64,000 nucleotides of DNA from assembly GCF_001812805.1 (NCBI RefSeq), contig NZ_KV810454.1, forward strand, positions 1 to 64,000. Reading direction: 5' to 3'. The notes beneath the pieces are model-generated. The model had not been told where the DNA came from, did no database searches, and worked only from the letters and a program-made list of their open reading frames with translations. Made by a program: the position numbers and the translations under genes. Below are positions 38,531 through 48,039 of this stretch, one piece after another (the first letter of the stretch is position 1; each line of letters starts with the position of its first letter). This DNA comes from Corynebacterium sp. HMSC078H07. GTDB lineage: Bacteria > Actinomycetota > Actinomycetes > Mycobacteriales > Mycobacteriaceae.

Positions 38531-39897
38531 CGCGTTTCTACGACGTCAGAGACGGCAATGTGGTCGTTGTTCTCCATGTCCTCGCCCACGAAATCGAGGT
38601 CGGTGCGCATGAGCATGGTGTTGTAATCACGCCATGAGGTCAGCGTGTAGTAGAGGTGCTGGTCATCTTGGTTAGGCAGAACGTAGGGCGCGTACGTGTC
38701 ATTCAGTGGCTCGCCACTGATGACCTTGGCCGTGGATTCGTCGACAAGCTTGCGGCGTGCGGACCACGGGCCCTCAGGGGAATCTGCTGTGCGCATCACA
38801 ATTCCTTCGCCCTCGACGCCGTACATCGTGACGAACTTTCCTAGGTAGTCGTTGTAGGCTACGGAGAGCTCAGAGACCTTGCCGTCCAGCACGACGCTCG
38901 CCTGGGATGGATCCTCCACCCAGGAACCGTCAGCGTAGTAAGCGAAGGCATCTTCGTTGGGGAACTCAGACTTAAGCGCGCGGGAGAGGTACGCCGGCCC
39001 GCGGCGGCCTTGCCCGGTGGTGAAGCGGTAGACGTAGTCGCCGTGTTCGACGTAGGCCGACTGCTGGAGTTTCTCAAAGCCGTCCTGGTAGTTTGCCCCG
39101 CCGGGGATAGGCGCGTTCGCGCCGTGGCTGGCATTGGTGCGGGTAGCCTCCGGAACTGCGTGCCAGGTAACGCCGCCATCGGTGGACTTCACCGTTGCGG
39201 CATAGTTGGTGGACCAGCCGGTCTTCGGGTCATGCCAGGAGCGCACCGACATGTAGTCGATGTAGTGCACACCGTCGACTGCAATGCCAGCAGTTGGGAT
39301 GGTCGTGCGCTCACCGTTCATGTCAGCATCACCGACTTTTTGGGAGGGAATGAATTCCTTGGCGCGTCCAGAGCCTGACCAGCCGCTGTTGGTCAGTGCT
39401 TCATCGAGACGCAGCCCGTCGCCGTAATCCTGGTCGGTGGTCCGCAGAATGACATTGGAACGCCAGCCATCGCCTTCGCTGACACAATCCATGGTGTCTC
39501 CAAAGACATAGTAGGAACGCCCATCACCATCAGCGTAGGCAATGCCGAGGTCCGTACCGGAGACGTCGAAGTCCAGGTCGGTACGGTTGGGCGAGCCTGC
39601 GCCGGTGATGAGCTGCATGATTTGGGTAGGGCCGCCGGTGATTTGACGCTGGTTATAGTTGCTGCGCTGGCCACTAGTGGAGCGCTCGGACTGCGACGGC
39701 TTGGACGAGCCATTGAACAGCGCACTTAGTCCGCCCAATGAGGAACCACCCGCGGGGCCAGCCGGCTTCGAAGTGAAACTGCCGGACTTGGAGTATGGCG
39801 TGCAGGGAGCAGCCAGGGCGTGTGGGGCTTGGGCAATGAGGGCAACGGGGAGGAGAGCGGTGACGGTTACCGCACTAGCAAGGGAACGAAACTTCAT
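38527..39897 (-). CDS. secreted DUF4185 protein, candidate endo-D-arabinanase (GH183-like)
   Basis: A protein of about 456 residues with a Sec signal peptide (MKFRSLASAVTVTALLPVAL..., cleavage after ALA at about residue 30) and a Gly/Ser/Gln-rich segment. A beta-propeller-like DUF4185 domain follows, with GIAYADGDGRSYYVFGDTMD, NVILRTTDQDYGDGL, KTGWSTNYAATVKSTDGGVTWH and LTSWRDYNTMLMRTDL. Some DUF4185 proteins in mycobacteria have been reported as endo-D-arabinanases acting on cell-wall arabinogalactan. Activity of this copy is inference. The start at 39897 is chosen by the signal peptide. Confidence 0.85.
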   Translation of the reverse strand: MKFRSLASAVTVTALLPVALIAQAPHALAAPCTPYSKSGSFTSKPAGPAGGSSLGGLSALFNGSSKPSQSERSTSGQRSNYNQRQITGGPTQIMQLITGAGSPNRTDLDFDVSGTDLGIAYADGDGRSYYVFGDTMDCVSEGDGWRSNVILRTTDQDYGDGLRLDEALTNSGWSGSGRAKEFIPSQKVGDADMNGERTTIPTAGIAVDGVHYIDYMSVRSWHDPKTGWSTNYAATVKSTDGGVTWHAVPEATRTNASHGANAPIPGGANYQDGFEKLQQSAYVEHGDYVYRFTTGQGRRGPAYLSRALKSEFPNEDAFAYYADGSWVEDPSQASVVLDGKVSELSVAYNDYLGKFVTMYGVEGEGIVMRTADSPEGPWSARRKLVDESTAKVISGEPLNDTYAPYVLPNQDDQHLYYTLTSWRDYNTMLMRTDLDFVGEDMENNDHIAVSDVVETR

Positions 39898-40001
39898 GCC
39901 TGCCGATTCTAAAGCAGCGCAGCAACATTTAAAGGACTTGGTAGACAAAATTTACCTTTCGCTCCCGCGTCGTTCATATTCACTGCTTAGTCTCATCCTC
40001 C

Positions 40002-40364
40002 ATGGGAACCTGGGATGTTGGACCATTCGATAATCACGCCGCGTGCGCAGTGCTCGCGGACATTCGTGATGGCTCCTTCGATCTCGAGAACTTCAAACGC
40101 AGCTGTGTAGACACACCCCTCGATGTTGATGATGCGGAAGTCATCATTGCGCTCGGAGCGCTCGCCACGACGCCGCCCGATAAACTTCCCGCCGGCTTGT
40201 GCCTCGGTGATGTGCGCCAGCTGCGTACCCCGCAAACGAAGGCTTGGTTGCGCAAGCGAATGAATCGAGCGATGGAACCTGATTCCTCTCCGGTGTATGC
40301 CCTCTGGGAGACCACGGGTGAGCTGGAGGACTGGCTGCGCTCGACGCGTGCCGCCTTGCCCTAA
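40002..40364 (+). CDS. DUF4259 protein
   Basis: A 120-residue cytoplasmic protein with the family opening MGTWDVGPFDNHAACAVLADI and the alpha-helical remainder ending ELEDWLRSTRAALP. DUF4259 proteins have no known role. The gene sits 21 bases before uvrB and has a possible TAGTCT -10 element 8 bases before its ATG. Confidence 0.85.
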   Translation: MGTWDVGPFDNHAACAVLADIRDGSFDLENFKRSCVDTPLDVDDAEVIIALGALATTPPDKLPAGLCLGDVRQLRTPQTKAWLRKRMNRAMEPDSSPVYALWETTGELEDWLRSTRAALP

Positions 40365-40372
40365 AGACGCGT

Positions 40373-40378
40373 TAGACT
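40373..40378 (+). promoter_or_regulatory. -10 element of a leaderless uvrB promoter
   Basis: TAGACT lies 7 bases before the uvrB ATG at 40386, with no ribosome-binding site between. No SOS-box palindrome was recognised here. Confidence 0.55.
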
Positions 40379-40385
40379 GGTCGGC

Positions 40386-42485
40386 ATGGCTTTCGCTGCT
40401 GAACATCCCATCCTGCCCGTTTCTGAACACCGCCCCGTCGGTGAAGTCGAGCGCCGTTCCGGCGAGTTCAAGGTCGAATCAGAGTACCAACCCGCTGGTG
40501 ACCAGCCAGCAGCTATTGCAGAACTAGATGAGCGTCTCACGCGCGGCGAGCGGGACGTTGTCCTCATGGGTGCTACCGGCACGGGTAAGTCCGCTACTGC
40601 CGCGTGGCTGATCGAGAAGCAGCAGCGTCCCACCTTGGTCATGGCGCCGAACAAGACACTGGCAGCGCAGCTGGCTAACGAGCTGCGCCAGCTGCTGCCT
40701 CACAATGCCGTCGAGTATTTCGTGTCCTACTACGACTACTACCAACCTGAGGCCTACATCGCGCAAACCGATACCTACATTGAGAAGGATTCCTCGATCA
40801 ATGAGGACGTGGAGCGCCTGCGCCACTCCGCCACCTCGGCGCTGCTCTCGCGCCGTGATGTCGTCGTGGTGTCCTCCGTCTCGTGCATTTATGGTCTCGG
40901 TACTCCGCAGTCCTACCTGGACCGTTCCGTGGTGCTTGAGGAAGGCGAGGAAATTGACCGCGACCGCTTCTTGCGCCTCCTCGTTGATATTCAGTACGAG
41001 CGCAATGATGTGGGCTTTACCCGCGGTACCTTCCGCGTCAAAGGTGACACCGTGGATATCATCCCCGCCTACGAGGAACGCGCGGTGCGTATCGAGTTCT
41101 TCGGCGATGACGTGGATGAGCTCTACTACATTCACCCGTTGACCGGTGATGTCCTTGAGCGCGTCGACGAAGTCCGTATCTTCCCAGCGACGCACTATGT
41201 CGCCGGGCCAGAACGCATGGCCCGCGCCATCGAGGACATCAAGGAAGAGCTGGCGGAGAGACTCGCGGACTTGGAAAACCGCGGCAAGTTGCTTGAGGCA
41301 CAGCGCCTCCGCATGCGCACCGAGTACGACCTGGAAATGATCGAGCAAGTTGGCTTCTGCTCCGGAATTGAGAACTACTCCCGCCACGTCGATGGCCGCC
41401 CAGCTGGCTCGGCACCGGCGACGCTGTTGGATTACTTCCCGGAAGACTTCCTCACCATCATCGACGAGTCCCACGTCACCGTGCCGCAGATTGGCGGCAT
41501 GTTTGAGGGCGACATGGCCCGCAAGCGCAACCTCGTGGAGTTTGGCTTCCGCCTGCCCTCGGCGGTGGATAACCGCCCGTTGACCTTCGATGAGTTTGAG
41601 GACCGCGTGGGACAAACCGTTTACATGTCGGCGACGCCTGGTGATTTTGAGATGACGGCCTCCGGCGGCGAGTTTGTGGAGCAGGTCATTCGCCCGACCG
41701 GCCTGGTGGATCCGAAGGTGACGGTGAAACCCACAAAGGGGCAGATCGACGATCTTATTGACGAGGTCCGTGCCCGCACCGCCAAGCAGGAGCGCGTCCT
41801 TGTTACTACCTTGACCAAACGCATGGCGGAGGACTTGACCGACTATTTGCTGGAGCACGGCATCAAGGTCCGCTACCTGCACTCTGATATCGATACCTTG
41901 CAGCGAGTGGAGCTGTTGCGGCAGTTGCGCTTGGGAGAATTCGATGTGCTCGTCGGCATCAACCTGCTGCGTGAGGGCCTTGACCTCCCTGAGGTGTCCC
42001 TCGTGGCCATCCTCGATGCCGATAAGGAAGGATTCCTGCGCTCGACAACATCCCTCATTCAGACCATCGGCCGCGCTGCCCGAAATGTCTCCGGTGAGGT
42101 CATCATGTATGCAGACAAGATTACGGACTCGATGCAGGAGGCTATCGAGGAAACCGAGCGACGCCGCGAGAAGCAGATTGCCTATAACACCGAGCACGGC
42201 ATTGATCCTCAGCCACTGCGCAAGAAGATCGCGGATATTCTCGACCAAGTCTACGAGGACGGTGACGGTGCTGAGGATGGTGCGGATGCGGACCCGACGG
42301 CAATCGTCGAGAAGCGCGATGTGTCCACTATGGCAGCCGATGAGGTGCAGGCGCTTATCGACGACCTCACGACCCAAATGCGGGACGCCGCACGCGAGCT
42401 CAAGTTCGAGTTGGCGGGACGACTGCGCGACGAGATCGCGGATTTGAAGAAGGAACAGCGCGGCCTCAAGGAAGCGGGAATTTAG
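40386..42485 (+). CDS. uvrB: excinuclease ABC subunit B
   Basis: The damage-verifying helicase-like subunit of nucleotide excision repair, 699 residues. It has Walker [12 protein letters not shown], the beta-hairpin [24 protein letters not shown], helicase motifs in [10 protein letters not shown]...[13 protein letters not shown] and [29 protein letters not shown], and a C-terminal UVR domain ([19 protein letters not shown]) that contacts UvrC. uvrA is 6 kb downstream on the same strand. Confidence 0.97.
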   Translation: MAFAAEHPILPVSEHRPVGEVERRSGEFKVESEYQPAGDQPAAIAELDERLTRGERDVVLMGATGTGKSATAAWLIEKQQRPTLVMAPNKTLAAQLANELRQLLPHNAVEYFVSYYDYYQPEAYIAQTDTYIEKDSSINEDVERLRHSATSALLSRRDVVVVSSVSCIYGLGTPQSYLDRSVVLEEGEEIDRDRFLRLLVDIQYERNDVGFTRGTFRVKGDTVDIIPAYEERAVRIEFFGDDVDELYYIHPLTGDVLERVDEVRIFPATHYVAGPERMARAIEDIKEELAERLADLENRGKLLEAQRLRMRTEYDLEMIEQVGFCSGIENYSRHVDGRPAGSAPATLLDYFPEDFLTIIDESHVTVPQIGGMFEGDMARKRNLVEFGFRLPSAVDNRPLTFDEFEDRVGQTVYMSATPGDFEMTASGGEFVEQVIRPTGLVDPKVTVKPTKGQIDDLIDEVRARTAKQERVLVTTLTKRMAEDLTDYLLEHGIKVRYLHSDIDTLQRVELLRQLRLGEFDVLVGINLLREGLDLPEVSLVAILDADKEGFLRSTTSLIQTIGRAARNVSGEVIMYADKITDSMQEAIEETERRREKQIAYNTEHGIDPQPLRKKIADILDQVYEDGDGAEDGADADPTAIVEKRDVSTMAADEVQALIDDLTTQMRDAARELKFELAGRLRDEIADLKKEQRGLKEAGI

Positions 42486-42560
42486 GTGAAAATGAGCGCC
42501 CTCATTATGGGCTGGCGTGTCATACTAGAAACAGATTAAACGCTACTTATAAGGAGAATT

Positions 42561-43010
42561 ATGCTGAGCTATAACGTTATCGCCGTCGGCACTGATGGTT
42601 CGAAAACGTCCCTGCGTGCGGTACAGTCCGCCGCATCGATGGCCCGTGCCTACGACGCCACCCTGATCATCGTTTCTGCGTTCTACAACCACTCCGGTTC
42701 CATGTTGGGCGCCCCGAACTCGGAGGATGCTCGCTTGCCAGTGGTCAGCGAGGAGATGTCCGAAAGCTACCTCAACAACGCCGCTGAAATTGCGCACAAT
42801 GAGGGAGCGAAGCATATCGACATCATCGCGAAGTCGGGCGACCCTGTTAACGCCCTCATCGAGGTGGGCCGCGATTACAACGTTGACCTGTTCGTCGTGG
42901 GTAATAAAGGCATCCATTCGGTGCGCGGCCGAGTCTTCGGTTCAGTGGCGACGGAATTGACCCGCAAGGCGCATGCAGACGTCGTTGTGGTTAACACCAC
43001 CGAGGACTAG
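42561..43010 (+). CDS. universal stress protein UspA family, copy 1
   Basis: A 149-residue single-domain Usp with VIAVGTDGSKTSLRAVQSA at the N-terminus and the ATP-binding VVGNKGIHSVRGRVFGSVATELTRKAHADVVVVN (G-2x-G-9x-G-S/T type). AAGGAG precedes the ATG. A second copy follows 111 bases downstream. Confidence 0.92.
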   Translation: MLSYNVIAVGTDGSKTSLRAVQSAASMARAYDATLIIVSAFYNHSGSMLGAPNSEDARLPVVSEEMSESYLNNAAEIAHNEGAKHIDIIAKSGDPVNALIEVGRDYNVDLFVVGNKGIHSVRGRVFGSVATELTRKAHADVVVVNTTED

Positions 43011-43121
43011 GATCTAATCGACGTCGTGGCGCTCGCGTTGTTAGACTAGCGGGTGCGCGAAAACTTTATTTGATTGTCAACCGAGCCCCGTGTGCGTGAG
43101 GGCTCGCGAAGAAAGGTCATC

Positions 43122-43562
43122 ATGAGCGATTACAACAAGATCGTGGTCGGTACCGACGGTTCCAAGTCCTCCCTGCTTGCAGTGGAGCGCGCTGCCAAGA
43201 TCGCTGCAGCCTTCGATGCCACCCTCATCATCGGCTGTGCATACTACGAGAACCAGGAGCAGGCGTCCAAGACTCTGCGTCAGGATTCCGTAACCATCCT
43301 TGGTGATGAAAAGGCTCAGGCAAACCTCACCGCTGGCAAGGAGCACGCGGAGCAGTTCGGTGCGACAAAGGTCGAGACCGCTGTTCGCCCGGGCACCCCG
43401 GTTCAGGCACTGATGTCCATCGTCAACGACAACAAGGCTGACCTGCTCATCGTGGGTAACCGCGGAATCAACTCTCTGACCGGTCGCCTGCTGGGCTCCG
43501 TTCCGGCTGATGTGGCTCGCCAGTCTGACTGCGACGTGATGATCGTCCACACCGTCAGCTAA
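43122..43562 (+). CDS. universal stress protein UspA family, copy 2
   Basis: A 146-residue Usp with IVVGTDGSKSSLLAVERAA and LIVGNRGINSLTGRLLGSVPADVARQSDCDVMIVH, the ATP-binding type. I start at ATG 43122 with GAAAGG upstream; the open frame extends 16 codons further but without support. It is paralogous to the copy at 42561. A TTAGACT before it may be a separate -10 element. Confidence 0.92.
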   Translation: MSDYNKIVVGTDGSKSSLLAVERAAKIAAAFDATLIIGCAYYENQEQASKTLRQDSVTILGDEKAQANLTAGKEHAEQFGATKVETAVRPGTPVQALMSIVNDNKADLLIVGNRGINSLTGRLLGSVPADVARQSDCDVMIVHTVS

Positions 43563-43575
43563 GACGCATTGTTGA

Positions 43576-43626
43576 GCGCGCGGTTCCCCCTCCCTTCGGC
43601 TAGGGGGGAGCCGCGCACTTTGTTTT
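43576..43626 (+). terminator. terminator after the Usp pair
   Basis: GCGCGGTTCCCCCT pairs with AGGGGGGAGCCGCGC across a TTCGGC-containing loop. TTTGTTTTG follows on the plus strand. Confidence 0.85.
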
Positions 43627-43639
43627 GTGGAAGGCAAGC

Positions 43640-44650
43640 CTACAGACGGAGGGTGCGGAAGGCACGGGCGAGAACATGACCATCGGCACCTTGAATGAGC
43701 GGGATGTCAAAAGACCCCGTCTCGTTTGCCTTGACCAGCGGTGCGAGTGAGCCGTGGGAGAGCAGTTGCTCTTGCGGCGAAAGATTGCGAATCGCCACTG
43801 CTGCCACTCGGTCTGGGTGTTCGGCTACTGCATCGGCGTAGGTCAAGGGATCGTGCTGGCCGTCATCGCCAATGAGCAGCCACCGTAATTTCGGGTAGGC
43901 AATGAACAGATTGCGCAGTTGCACACGTTTGTGTTCCTGACCGTTGCGGAAGAGCCCTGTAGGGGTAGGGCCCCAGTCCGTAAGCAAGAGCGGGCCACGC
44001 GGGAAGCCATTTTCCTCCATGAAGGTCACCAAGGTGTCATACGTGTTCCACGCACCAGTAGAGAGGTAAATGAACGGCACTCCGGGGTGCTCTTCAGCGA
44101 CCTTCCGATAAAAGCGGGCCATACCCGCTACGGGAGTGCGCGTATCGGTGCGCTTGACCCACGAGTTCCACGCAGCGATCATGGCACGCGGTAGCCACGT
44201 CACCATGATGGTGTCATCGATATCGCTCACCACACCAAGCTCGGTGTCTTCCCCCACGATGAGCACATCCGCGGTAACTTCATCTGCGCCTTTCGCACGG
44301 ATGGTGACCTCGTGCCAACCGGGCACGAGGCCGTGATTGTGGACGAGGACGTCAATATAGCCGTTATGGTTGGTCGTACCTGTCACTGTCTTTCCACCGA
44401 CGGTGACCTCCACCTCATGGCGCGGTACCTGAATGGTGAAGAACTGGCGGTAGCCGCGCTGCGCCCATGTTCCAGAGTTTTCCGATTCGGGATCGTGCAT
44501 CAGCACGCGGCCCAAAACGTGCACAAAGTCGGCATTACCGTACCCAGAATAGCCAGTGACGGAAGGCCGCCATCCTTGACGTGCCGAACGCTTTAACGTG
44601 AAGGAATTGGTGGAGAATTCTATCTTGCGGGCGATATCGGAAAGTGCCAT
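43640..44650 (-). CDS. App1/DUF2183-family phosphatase
   Basis: A protein of about 336 residues. The catalytic HAD-type motif is VVSDIDDTI (DxDxT), with FIYLSTGAWNTYD supplying motif II and LIGDDGQHDPLTYADAV supplying the acidic motif. An N-terminal beta-rich domain (about residues 30-150) precedes it. Family members in yeast dephosphorylate phosphatidic acid; the bacterial role is unknown. I start at ATG 44650, matched to TAATCT 7 bases upstream. It begins 10 bases after the HelD stop. Confidence 0.82.
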   Translation of the reverse strand: MALSDIARKIEFSTNSFTLKRSARQGWRPSVTGYSGYGNADFVHVLGRVLMHDPESENSGTWAQRGYRQFFTIQVPRHEVEVTVGGKTVTGTTNHNGYIDVLVHNHGLVPGWHEVTIRAKGADEVTADVLIVGEDTELGVVSDIDDTIMVTWLPRAMIAAWNSWVKRTDTRTPVAGMARFYRKVAEEHPGVPFIYLSTGAWNTYDTLVTFMEENGFPRGPLLLTDWGPTPTGLFRNGQEHKRVQLRNLFIAYPKLRWLLIGDDGQHDPLTYADAVAEHPDRVAAVAIRNLSPQEQLLSHGSLAPLVKANETGSFDIPLIQGADGHVLARAFRTLRL

Positions 44651-44657
44651 GCGCACC

Positions 44658-44663
44658 AGATTA
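44658..44663 (-). promoter_or_regulatory. -10 element of a leaderless promoter for the App1-like gene
   Basis: On the minus strand TAATCT lies 7 bases before the ATG at 44650 and overlaps the stop codon of the upstream helicase gene. Confidence 0.45.
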
Positions 44664-46880
44664 TCGGAAAACCTCCGAGTAGCGGCCGGAGATGGTCAAT
44701 GACTGCGTCGCGCGGGTAATGGCCACATAAAGGTTGTGCATTCCTTGGGGCGAGGCTGCCACGATGTCATCGGGGTGAACTACGTCGACGTGGTCAAACT
44801 CGAGGCCTTTGATTTCCTCCACATTGTCCGCGGTAATGACCGCATGTAGGCGGCCTTCAGAATCAGTGAATGTCCCTGGTGTGTCCCGTACCGTATCCTC
44901 GCTCATGTGGCTGCTACGCCACATGACGTCGACGCCATCGCGTACGGCAATACTAGGCGTGGCCCCCGGGTTGATCTCTTCCAAAAGTTGATTGGCCAGC
45001 TCCGTGATGGGGCGTGGCGTGCGGTAATTGACCGTGAGGCCGTGCTGCCGGAAGCGATTGCCCACAAAAGGTTCAAGCGTTTCTGTCCAATCATCGACGC
45101 CGGCTGGGGAGCCGGTCTGAGAAGTATCACCCACAAGCGTCATCCACCGCGATGGGCTGCGGCGGAAAATCATGCGCCACTCCATCGGAGTAAGCTCCTG
45201 TGCTTCATCCACAATGACGTGGCCATAGGCCCACGTGTAGTCCTCGCGGGCTCGCTGAGCAGTCGTACGAGAATCACGCACCTCCTGACGGCGCGCAAGA
45301 TGCTCGGCATCGATAACGTCGTGGGCGGAGAGAATTTCCGCCTCGAACATGTCGTCATCGTTATCTGTCGAATCGGAGGAGCTCAAGATATCGAGTGCAT
45401 CCTCGGCCTCGGCCACCTGTTCACGCCACTGCTTATCCTCGGCGGCGCGCTCAGCCTCCGGATCCGGCATGCCGATGAGTACAGCGAGTTCGTCGAGAAG
45501 CGCTGCGTCCGACGGCGTCCACGCAGTTCCGTCCTCACGGAAAAGGGCCTCACGGGTTTCATCATCATATGCGCTAGCAGCGGAGTCGATACGTGCAGTG
45601 CTGCTGAGCAGCTCCGCAAGCACCTCCGTGGGGGACAGGTGCGGCCAGAACTCCTCGATGAGTTCTGTGACGAGTGGCTCTTCAGCCAAGTCATCGTGGA
45701 GCTGGTCCACGTCCGCGCGGGAGAGCAGATTCTCCCCACCCAGCGGATCCGCGCCGATGCGCTGCGCCATGTGTTGCGCTAAAGATTCGATGAGATGCTC
45801 AGCAAACGCTGCCTGGGCATCGTTATGGGGCTTGCGGGAGCGCCGGGCACGGGTACGAGCCGCCTTGACCATGTCTGCGGTGACGATGAGCTCGAGGCCA
45901 TCGATATCAACGGTGCGAGGTTCGTCCGGAAGACGCTGGTAGTCCTTAACAGCATTCGACAGAATTTCCGCCATGGCGTCAGAGCCCTTGATCTCGCGAG
46001 CCAGTAAAGACTCCGAGTGGGTAGCGTCGATGCCAGGGAAAAGGGAGGCAATGGTGGATAAGACGACACCGGTCTCACCGAGCTCCGGCAGCACTCGGGA
46101 GATGTACTCGAGAAATGTGGAGTTGGGCCCCACGATGAGCACACCTGTAGCGGAGAGCTGTTCGCGGTAGGCGTAGAGTAGGTACGCTACTCGGTGCAGC
46201 GCCACCGCCGTCTTGCCGGTGCCAGGGCCGCCTTCGACGACCATGACACCACGGGTGCTATCGCGAATGATCTCATCCTGTTCGCGTTGGATGGTCTCCA
46301 CGATGGACGGCATGTGCCCGGTGCGGGCACGGTGCATGACGTGGTGCAGGGCAGATTCGCTGGCCACATCGCTGCTTTCAATGCTGGCTTCACCTTCCAA
46401 AACTTCATCACTAATGCCGGTGACGGTCCGGCCGGTCGTGCGGATATGGCGGCGCACGTGCACGCCCTCCGGGTGCGCGGTGGTAGCGAGGTAGAAGGGG
46501 CGGGCCATTGGTGCGCGCCAGTCCAGAAGAAGCGTGCGATAGTCCTCTTCGCGGGCATCTAGGCCCATGCGGCCGATGTAGCGGCGATCCAGACCTTCTG
46601 GGGTTGGGTTATCACCTGGGGCATCGATATCGATGCGGCCGAAGACGAGGCCGAGTTGGGCGACATTGAGCCGGTCAAGCTTCGCCTGCAAACCGTGGTA
46701 CTCCGTTTCACGGCGCACGAGTGCATCCGCGTCCGGCGTATGCGGGTCCACGGCTGCCTGCACCTCATTGAGGCGCTCATTCGCTGTCTGCACCTCGTTG
46801 TCGAGGCGTGCAAAGAGGCCATCGACGTATGACTGCTCGGCGGAAATCTCGGTGTGAGTCGCAGTTGAAGATTCAGACAC
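44661..46880 (-). CDS. HelD-type UvrD-like superfamily 1 ATPase
   Basis: A protein of about 739 residues. A coiled-coil N-terminal arm (residues 12-70) precedes the ATPase with GGPGTGKTAVALHR (217-230, Walker A), a long insertion, and the second RecA-like half with VIVDEAQELTPMEWRM, VGDTSQTG and VHPDDIVAASPQGMHNLYVAITRATQSL. HelD proteins remove stalled RNA polymerase, and an actinobacterial relative, HelR, protects against rifampicin. The start is GTG at 46880 with AAGGAGC just upstream; an earlier in-frame start has no support. Confidence 0.88.
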   Translation of the reverse strand: MSESSTATHTEISAEQSYVDGLFARLDNEVQTANERLNEVQAAVDPHTPDADALVRRETEYHGLQAKLDRLNVAQLGLVFGRIDIDAPGDNPTPEGLDRRYIGRMGLDAREEDYRTLLLDWRAPMARPFYLATTAHPEGVHVRRHIRTTGRTVTGISDEVLEGEASIESSDVASESALHHVMHRARTGHMPSIVETIQREQDEIIRDSTRGVMVVEGGPGTGKTAVALHRVAYLLYAYREQLSATGVLIVGPNSTFLEYISRVLPELGETGVVLSTIASLFPGIDATHSESLLAREIKGSDAMAEILSNAVKDYQRLPDEPRTVDIDGLELIVTADMVKAARTRARRSRKPHNDAQAAFAEHLIESLAQHMAQRIGADPLGGENLLSRADVDQLHDDLAEEPLVTELIEEFWPHLSPTEVLAELLSSTARIDSAASAYDDETREALFREDGTAWTPSDAALLDELAVLIGMPDPEAERAAEDKQWREQVAEAEDALDILSSSDSTDNDDDMFEAEILSAHDVIDAEHLARRQEVRDSRTTAQRAREDYTWAYGHVIVDEAQELTPMEWRMIFRRSPSRWMTLVGDTSQTGSPAGVDDWTETLEPFVGNRFRQHGLTVNYRTPRPITELANQLLEEINPGATPSIAVRDGVDVMWRSSHMSEDTVRDTPGTFTDSEGRLHAVITADNVEEIKGLEFDHVDVVHPDDIVAASPQGMHNLYVAITRATQSLTISGRYSEVFR

Positions 46881-46939
46881 AAGGCTCCTTGGACGCGTAT
46901 GACGGCTTCTCGTGCAACAGAGGCGCAGAGAGGGACATG

Positions 46940-46980
46940 AAAAAAGACAACGGCCCAGCATACTCGCTGAGCCGTTGTCC
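46940..46980 (-). terminator. terminator after the DoxX-like gene
   Basis: GACAACGGC-CCAGC (46946-46959) pairs with GCTGAGCCGTTGTC (46966-46979). TTTTTT follows on the minus strand. Confidence 0.88.
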
Positions 46981-47043
46981 TCTCCACCGCACTGAGAAGT
47001 GCAGTGATTGTGCGGGGGACTATCCGCAGCTTAGGCGTGGCGT

Positions 47044-47967
47044 TTAGAAACGGTCACCGAACTTCTCGAAGGCCTTGTCCAGCTTCTTGGTGGCTTCCTT
47101 CTGTAGCTTGTCGGCACGCTTGCGGGCCTTCTTCTGGGCACGCTTGCTGTCGACGTTGTCGACCTGCGCCAGGGCAGCATCAGCGCGATCCTGAGCCTTG
47201 CCAGCGGCCTTCACCAGACCCTTGCGAGCGGTTTCGGTGTTGTCACGAGCAGCATTGAGCCAGTCATCCTTGTTGTCGTCGAAGAATTCGCGAGCGGTCT
47301 CAGCAGTTTCTTCGACGAAGGAGCGGGCGCTATCGAGGAAGTCACGGCCGGTGGACTCCCAGTCATCACGGTTGTCCTCGACGTAATCCTTGGCGGTCTC
47401 GAACCAGTCATTGGCCTTAGAAGTGACTTCAGAGGAGATGTCGCTGGCGCGGTTGGACACGTCCTCCGCGAACTTCTGCTGCTCAGACTTACCCGGCAGC
47501 GCAGCCTGAATCTTCTTATTGGCGCGCTCGGAAGCCTTAGCGGTACGCCAGCGCAAGGAAGGCTTGCCCTCGGTGTCCTGGGTAACGATGGCAAGGGCAC
47601 CCAGCAGAGCAGTGTTGGTGAGGAAATTAGTGCGCTGAGATTCCTTCTCCTCCTTGGAATCAGCGGACCAAAATGCATTGCCCACGAGGTTCGGAACGTG
47701 GGTCAAAGCCAGCACAGCAGCCGATGTGCGCGGAGCCTTACCCAGAGCCAGGGTGGTGCCGGCAGCAGTCTTAGCCCCGCCCAGCGCGCGGGTAACGAGC
47801 TCTGGATCATTGGGGATGTAGCCTGCGTACTCTCGGGGCAGCACCTTGCGAAGACGCTTGAGCACGGACTCGGTGTCCGCGACGTGCTCCGAGGTGTTGC
47901 GGAGGGTATCCACACCATCCCAGACAAACACGGAGGCCAGCATAGGACGGGCAAGCTTACGAATCAT
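47044..47967 (-). CDS. DoxX-family membrane protein with long charged helical C-terminal tail
   Basis: A protein of about 307 residues. The N-terminal third has the DoxX pattern RKLARPMLASVFVWDGVDTLRN and hydrophobic segments (TTLALGKAPRTSAAVLAL; NTALLGALAIV). From about residue 160 it is soluble-looking, highly charged and helical. DNRDDWESTGRD and DNKDDWLNAARD form a repeat within it, followed by a Lys/Ala/Arg-rich end (KKARKRADKLQKEATKKLDKAF). The start at 47967 is preceded by GGAGC. The role is unknown; the tail could bind nucleic acid or lipid, which is inference. Confidence 0.8.
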   Translation of the reverse strand: MIRKLARPMLASVFVWDGVDTLRNTSEHVADTESVLKRLRKVLPREYAGYIPNDPELVTRALGGAKTAAGTTLALGKAPRTSAAVLALTHVPNLVGNAFWSADSKEEKESQRTNFLTNTALLGALAIVTQDTEGKPSLRWRTAKASERANKKIQAALPGKSEQQKFAEDVSNRASDISSEVTSKANDWFETAKDYVEDNRDDWESTGRDFLDSARSFVEETAETAREFFDDNKDDWLNAARDNTETARKGLVKAAGKAQDRADAALAQVDNVDSKRAQKKARKRADKLQKEATKKLDKAFEKFGDRF

Positions 47968-48039
47968 GACGTGCTCCATTCATTAGATATATAAAGACGT
48001 TCGCCACACTATAGTACGCGGATTAAACAACAATCGCTG

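Noticed and set aside
40524..42377. 617-codon open frame antisense to uvrB
   Set aside because: It is a codon-bias shadow; the sense strand encodes full-length UvrB.
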